Source: Burkholderiales bacterium | Lineage (GTDB): Bacteria; Pseudomonadota; Gammaproteobacteria; Burkholderiales; SG8-39 | DNA: 5,845 nt | Direction of reading: 5' to 3' | Assembly (NCBI GenBank): GCA_025929745.1 | Contig: JAICPQ010000179.1 | Span: 1 to 5,845 of the forward strand | Program-made: the position numbers and the translations under genes | Notes under the pieces: generated by a model | Told to the model about the DNA's origin: nothing | Database searches by the model: none | Seen by the model: the letters and a program-made list of their open reading frames with translations, nothing else | Shown here: positions 1-5,845 of the stretch, in pieces | Layout of the letters: each line of letters begins with the position of its first letter | How positions within the stretch are numbered: the stretch's first letter is position 1

Positions 1-2005
<2,005 letters not shown>

Positions 2006-2031
2006 TTGCTCCGGTAAAGAAATGTGATCCA

Positions 2032-2064
2032 CCAGGGGGCGGAAATTTGCCCTTCGCCCGCTGG
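2032..2064 (+). other. Imperfect hairpin in the uvrB-hydrolase gap
   Basis: CCAG-G-GGGCG (2032-2041) can pair with CGCCC-G-CTGG (2055-2064), with one G-G mismatch and a 13-base loop. It starts 26 bases after the uvrB stop. No T-run follows, so it is not a typical intrinsic terminator. It could still slow polymerase, act in a factor-dependent end, or be chance pairing in GC-rich DNA. Confidence 0.35.
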
Positions 2065-2065
2065 C

Positions 2066-2088
2066 GCCCGCACGGCATCTTGGCGGGC
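2066..2088 (+). promoter_or_regulatory. Hairpin covering the hydrolase start region
   Basis: GCCCGC (2066-2071) pairs perfectly with GCGGGC (2083-2088) around an 11-base loop. The 3' arm contains the only Shine-Dalgarno-like bases (GGCGGG, 2082-2087 region) before ATG 2090. If it forms in the mRNA, it would hide the ribosome site. A six-base GC stem can easily arise by chance in DNA of this composition. Confidence 0.3.
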
Positions 2089-2089
2089 T

Positions 2090-2608
2090 ATGTTCTGGAA
2101 ACTGCGCGTGTTTTGGTACCGCACGGACAAGGCTGCGTTTGCCTTCGGGCTCTTTTGCGCCGGCATCGTCGGCGCGCTCGTTTTCGCCATGACGGGCGTG
2201 TTCGAGCACCGCGACGCGCAAGCCGCACGGCTTCGCGACTTCCATGCGCGCAGCCTCGATTGCCTGGCGCTGAATGTCTACTACGAGGCGCGCGGCGAAC
2301 CGATGGCCGGTCAGTATGCCGTGGCCGAGGTCACTATGAACCGCAAGGCATCCCGGTTCTATCCCAAGACGGTGTGCGAGGTCGTGTACCAGCGCGAAGC
2401 GTTCTCGTGGACCGGCACGCGCAACCTCGAGAAGCCGGACGGCGAAGCTTGGGCGCAGGCGCAGAAGGTGGCCGAGGACGTGTACTACGGTCGCCGGCCC
2501 GCGTCGATGCCGGGCGTGCTGCACTTCCACGCGACCTACGTCCGGCCGGACTGGTCAGCGGAGCGCAAGCGCGTGGCCAAGATCGGCCGGCACGTGTTCT
2601 ACCGGTAG
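2090..2608 (+). CDS. Membrane-anchored SleB/CwlJ-type cell wall hydrolase
   Basis: The predicted protein has 172 residues. A short basic N-terminus (MFWKLRVFWYRTDK) is followed by one hydrophobic segment (about residues 15-37, AAFAFGLFCAGIVGALVFAM), then a catalytic domain predicted to lie in the periplasm. The domain matches the Hydrolase_2 (SleB/CwlJ) family: LALNVYYEARGEPMAGQYAV (E66 in YEARGE corresponds to the family's catalytic Glu), VTMNR, then FSWTGT and LHFHATYVRPDW. SleB relatives are lytic transglycosylases acting on peptidoglycan; in non-spore-formers the role is probably wall remodelling, which is inference. C58 and C96 could form a disulfide. I chose ATG 2090 because it directly precedes the anchor. 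An in-frame GTG at 2024 would add 22 residues with no domain meaning, but it cannot be excluded. A weak GGCGGG lies just upstream of 2090. The gene follows uvrB on the same strand after 84 bases, so read-through is possible. Its last 10 bases overlap the converging acetyltransferase gene. Confidence 0.88.
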   Translation: MFWKLRVFWYRTDKAAFAFGLFCAGIVGALVFAMTGVFEHRDAQAARLRDFHARSLDCLALNVYYEARGEPMAGQYAVAEVTMNRKASRFYPKTVCEVVYQREAFSWTGTRNLEKPDGEAWAQAQKVAEDVYYGRRPASMPGVLHFHATYVRPDWSAERKRVAKIGRHVFYR

Positions 2609-2610
2609 AA
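2597..2610. repeat. 14-base perfect palindrome across two converging stop codons
   Basis: TTCTACCGGTAGAA reads the same on both strands. It contains the TAG stop of the cell-wall hydrolase (2606-2608) and, on the other strand, the TAG stop of the acetyltransferase (2599-2601). As RNA it could fold into a five-pair stem with a CCGG loop from either direction. There is no T-run on either side, so a terminator role is only a possibility. Confidence 0.6.
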
Positions 2611-3062
2611 GCGCACGCCGGGCTTCAGCTCTTCGAAGACGAGATAACGGGTCTCTTTCATTCCCAAAGCGGCGTAAGCCGCCTGCGCCGCGCTGTTCTC
2701 CCGCTCGACGTAAAGACGGAAGCCGCACACTTGCGGGTCCTTCGCCGCCATTTCCTGGACGTGGCGATAGAGTCGCCGGTAGACGCCCTGACGCCGCGCT
2801 TCGGGCCGCACATAGACGCTCTGGATCCACCAGAAGCTGCCGTTTCGCCAGTCGCTCCACTCTTTGGTGATCATTAGAGCCGCGACGGCCCGCTCCGTTT
2901 CCGCTAACACGTAGAACCCGGCGACCGGGTTGTCGAGGAGCCCTCGAACCCCTGCGCCGATCACTTCGGGCAGGAGGTTCTTGCCCTCGGTCTCGAGCGC
3001 CATCGCCGCGTTGAATTCGACGAGTACCGCGGCGTCCGCCGACGTGGCAAGCCGGATCCGCA

Positions 3063-3063
<1 letters not shown>
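2599..3063 (-). CDS. GNAT-family N-acetyltransferase, substrate unknown
   Basis: The predicted protein has 154 residues, the usual size for a single GNAT (GCN5-related) domain, which moves an acetyl group from acetyl-CoA to an amine. The start MRIRLATSADAAVLVEF is a typical GNAT first strand and helix. The acetyl-CoA motif A spans about residues 80-101 (IQSVYVRPEARRQGVYRRLY). Its loop R90-R-Q-G-V-Y95 has Tyr where many members have Gly or Ala. Motif B follows (GFRLYVERENSAAQAAYAALGM), with Y130 at the position of the usual catalytic Tyr. WSDWRNGSFWWIQSVYV is a sequence I associate with an uncharacterised GNAT subgroup. The ATG overlaps the asnS stop by one base (TGATG), which implies translational coupling to asnS and decides the start. 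A longer frame upstream, to 3468, only reads through asnS out of frame. The substrate cannot be read from the sequence. Confidence 0.9.
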
Positions 3064-4454
<1,391 letters not shown>

Positions 4455-4466
4455 AATCCCAATCTT
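4455..4466. promoter_or_regulatory. 12-base divergent gap between asnS and phosphatase starts
   Basis: This is the only non-coding DNA between the two head-to-head start codons. It is too short for even one promoter. On the plus strand, CATAAT (4452-4457, overlapping the asnS start codon) matches the sigma-70 -10 consensus at five of six positions. No -35 match lies at the normal distance, and there is no extended TG. If used, transcription would begin within a few bases of ATG 4467. Upstream of the phosphatase the nearest purine-rich stretch, AGGAAG (4445-4450), lies 16 bases before the ATG, too far for a normal ribosome site. Confidence 0.35.
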
Positions 4467-4922
4467 ATGAAAGAACGCCGCTCCATCTTATTCGTCTGCA
4501 CCGGAAACATCTGCCGTTCTCCGACCGCCGAAGGCGTGTTGCGCCACCTCGCGAGCGAGCGATCGCTCGAGCTTCGCATCGAGTCGGCCGGAGTCGGCGA
4601 CTGGCATATCGGTGATCCGCCGGACGAACGCGCGCTGCGGCACGCCAAAAGCCGCGGTTACGACCTGAGCGCGCAGCGCGCGCGCCAGGTGCGCGCGCAG
4701 GACTTCGAGGAGTTCGACATGATCCTGGCGATGGACCGCGGCCACCTCAAGGCGCTGCAGCGCATCGCGCCGCCCCACCACCACGCGAAGATCCGGCTGT
4801 TCGTGCAGGACTTCGACGTTCCGGACCCTTACTACGGAGGCGCTGAAGGCTTCGAGAAGGTCCTCGACCTCGTCGAGGAGCGCTGCCGCGCGCTCCTCGA
4901 CGAATTGAAGCTTACTTTCTAG
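4467..4922 (+). CDS. Low-molecular-weight protein tyrosine phosphatase
   Basis: This small cytoplasmic phosphatase has 151 residues, the normal size for the family, which removes phosphate from tyrosine through a phospho-cysteine intermediate. The P-loop lies at the N-terminus (VCTGNICRSPTAE), with nucleophile C11, C16 and phosphate-binding R17. The general acid is D120 in the DPYYGG motif (120-125), and ESAGVGDWHIGDPPD is also typical. The same fold includes arsenate reductases, but DPYYGG with its two tyrosines favours a phosphatase. No tyrosine kinase or capsule gene is visible, so the partner is unknown. ATG 4467 gives the correct P-loop spacing. The same frame is open upstream to 3171, but that part is antisense to asnS and should not be fused on. 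No good ribosome site precedes the ATG. The 3' end overlaps the RNase E-like gene by 11 bases on the opposite strand. Confidence 0.95.
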   Translation: MKERRSILFVCTGNICRSPTAEGVLRHLASERSLELRIESAGVGDWHIGDPPDERALRHAKSRGYDLSAQRARQVRAQDFEEFDMILAMDRGHLKALQRIAPPHHHAKIRLFVQDFDVPDPYYGGAEGFEKVLDLVEERCRALLDELKLTF

Positions 4923-5845
4923 TTTCGACCTGCTCGAGTTGCTCTTCCTGCGGCGCGAGCTTCGGACGATCGCGGCGCGGACGACCGAGCTGCTGCGGCT
5001 GATCTTCGATCGGCACGTAGGCGGCCTTCGCGCGGTCGGTCTCGATCATCACCAGGCCCTCGCTCTCGAGGATCGGCCGGGGATCGATTTTCGGTTCGGG
5101 GCGCGGCTCGCGCTTCGGTTCTTCCATGCGCGGCGCCGGCGCCAGCGCAGGCGGTGGTAGCGTCTCCTCGGCCGCTAGTTCCTCCTTGCGCGCGAGCGCC
5201 TCGCGGCGCTGGTCCTCGCGTAGCTGGTCTTCCTTCAGCGTGAAGGGAGGCGCGCCGTTCGGCGCTCGCTCGCCTTGTGCCGGCCGTCCGTCATGACGCT
5301 CGCGCTGCCGGTCGCGGCCGCGGTTGCGGCGGCCGCCGCGGCGGGGTTCGCCGTCGCCGTTGCGGGCCTCCGGCGGTCGCGGCGCCGATTGTTGCTGGGG
5401 CTGTGACTGCGGCTGCGCTTGCTGCGGCTGCTGATGAGGCGGACGCGGCGGACGCTGCTGGTCGGGTCGGCGCTCGCCGCGCTCTCCGCGTTCCCCGCGG
5501 TTCGGACGCTCGCCGCGCGGCTGACCGTTGCCGCGGCGTTGCTCCAGACGGCCCTGCTGCTGGCGGTCGCGGTTCTCCTCGCGCGGCCGGCCATCGCGTC
5601 CGCGGTCGCGCCCGTCACGGCGCTGCTGGTGATCGCGCCGCTGCTGATGGTCGCGCCTCGGCTCCTGCGCGCGCTGCGGCGTCGGCTGCGCCGCGGGTTG
5701 CGGCTGCGCTGCGGGGGCGGCCACGGGCTTGAACAGGCTGATGATCTTGGAGAGGAAGCCACCCTCGAGCACCGGCGCGGGCGCAACCGCTTGCGGCACG
5801 GGTTGCGGCTCGGGCATGCGTGGCGGACGCGGCGCCGAGTGGTCG
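4912..5845 (-). CDS. rne: Ribonuclease E, C-terminal part (5' end beyond window)
   Basis: The frame is open from the right edge to TAA (4914-4912), giving about 310 visible residues. The methionine at 5817 is internal: nine more in-frame residues (DHSAPRPPR) precede it without a stop. No catalytic S1 or DNase I-like domain is in view, so the call rests on the tail. Counting from that methionine, there is an amphipathic segment (18-31, EGGFLSKIISLFKP) resembling the membrane-targeting helix of RNase E. A disordered Arg/Gln/Pro/Gly-rich region follows (about 32-190, with RRDHQQ and RGE repeats), then a charged stretch (194-218). A more ordered ending comes last, GLVMIETDRAKAAYVPIED...QQLGRPRRDRP...VETRK, which I recognise from betaproteobacterial RNase E. 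RNase E starts mRNA decay and processes rRNA; its tail binds RNA, membrane and partners. Another Arg-rich RNA-binding protein is the alternative. The gene converges on the phosphatase with an 11-base overlap. Confidence 0.8.
   Translation of the reverse strand, partial: DHSAPRPPRMPEPQPVPQAVAPAPVLEGGFLSKIISLFKPVAAPAAQPQPAAQPTPQRAQEPRRDHQQRRDHQQRRDGRDRGRDGRPREENRDRQQQGRLEQRRGNGQPRGERPNRGERGERGERRPDQQRPPRPPHQQPQQAQPQSQPQQQSAPRPPEARNGDGEPRRGGRRNRGRDRQRERHDGRPAQGERAPNGAPPFTLKEDQLREDQRREALARKEELAAEETLPPPALAPAPRMEEPKREPRPEPKIDPRPILESEGLVMIETDRAKAAYVPIEDQPQQLGRPRRDRPKLAPQEEQLEQVETRK
5470..5517 (-). repeat. RGE/GER repeat in the RNase E tail
   Basis: The segment RGERPNRGERGERGER repeats Gly-Glu-Arg units with mixed charge in the middle of the disordered tail. 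Such Arg/Gly-rich runs often bind RNA and change length easily between relatives. The functional reading is inference. Confidence 0.6.
5614..5658 (-). repeat. Tandem RRDHQQ repeat inside the RNase E tail
   Basis: Two back-to-back 18-base units encode RRDHQQ RRDHQQ and are followed by another RRD. The units differ at a few silent positions (for example CAT/CAC for His and AGG/CGG/CGC for Arg), so the duplication is not brand new. It lies in the Arg-rich, probably disordered RNA-binding region and keeps the frame. Confidence 0.75.
5728..5766 (-). other. Predicted amphipathic membrane-binding helix in the RNase E tail
   Basis: EGGFLSKIISLFK alternates bulky hydrophobic residues (F, L, I, I, L, F) with Lys/Ser and stands alone in a Pro/Ala-rich linker. 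In E. coli RNase E a comparable short amphipathic helix (segment A) ties the enzyme to the inner membrane. The equivalence here is inferred from position and composition. Confidence 0.55.

Noticed and set aside
2032..2064. Intrinsic terminator after uvrB
   Set aside because: A stem exists but no T-run follows, and the next same-strand gene starts 26 bases later.
2024..2089. GTG 2024 as the start of the cell-wall hydrolase
   Set aside because: The added 22 residues lack family likeness and place hydrophilic sequence before a normal N-terminal anchor; no ribosome site is present there. It is not fully excluded.
2047..2877. Plus-strand open frame of 276 codons overlapping the hydrolase and GNAT genes
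   Set aside because: It is a frame-shifted shadow with no recognisable domain, conflicting with two genes that have clear family motifs.
5614..5658. CRISPR-like or mobile-element repeat
   Set aside because: The repeat is in frame within a protein tail, has no spacers, and the units differ silently; it is a coding tandem duplication.
5277..5732. Plus-strand open frame opposite the RNase E tail
   Set aside because: It is Ala/Arg/Gly-rich low complexity mirroring the repetitive minus-strand gene, with no domain and no ribosome site.

Overview
The window looks like ordinary, gene-dense chromosome from a GC-rich proteobacterium, most likely a betaproteobacterium. That placement is inference. It rests on the wording of UvrB (RLGRPALVLAPNKT, IDESHVTIPQLGGMYRGD, GVIKRIKDLIDGVYD), on the Arg/Gln/Pro-rich tail and ending of an RNase E-like protein, and on strong G/C third-position bias in every gene. 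I see no tRNA, rRNA, CRISPR array, insertion sequence, phage gene or plasmid gene.

Layout: (1) bases 1-2005, plus strand, UvrB excinuclease subunit, missing only a few N-terminal residues at the left edge. (2) 2090-2608, plus strand, a small membrane-anchored SleB/CwlJ-type cell-wall hydrolase. The 84-base gap before it can fold into two hairpins. (3) 2599-3063, minus strand, an uncharacterised GNAT acetyltransferase. (4) 3063-4454, minus strand, complete asparaginyl-tRNA synthetase (AsnS), whose stop codon shares one base with the GNAT start. (5) 4467-4922, plus strand, a low-molecular-weight protein tyrosine phosphatase. (6) 4912-5845, minus strand, the C-terminal part of an RNase E-like protein, whose catalytic half lies beyond the right edge.

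The genes do not form one pathway. They cover DNA repair, wall remodelling, translation, phosphotyrosine or arsenate chemistry and RNA decay. The only likely operon inside the window is asnS followed by the GNAT gene. The packing stands out: two tail-to-tail overlaps (10 and 11 bases), one TGATG stop/start overlap and one head-to-head gap of 12 bases. From 2090 to the right edge there are therefore only 12 non-coding bases, and promoters and terminators must lie inside coding sequence.

I found no convincing new biological system. The points most worth a second look are the divergent asnS/phosphatase junction, the 14-base palindrome shared by two converging stop codons, asnS in a lineage where it is often absent, and the repeat-rich RNase E tail with an amphipathic helix.
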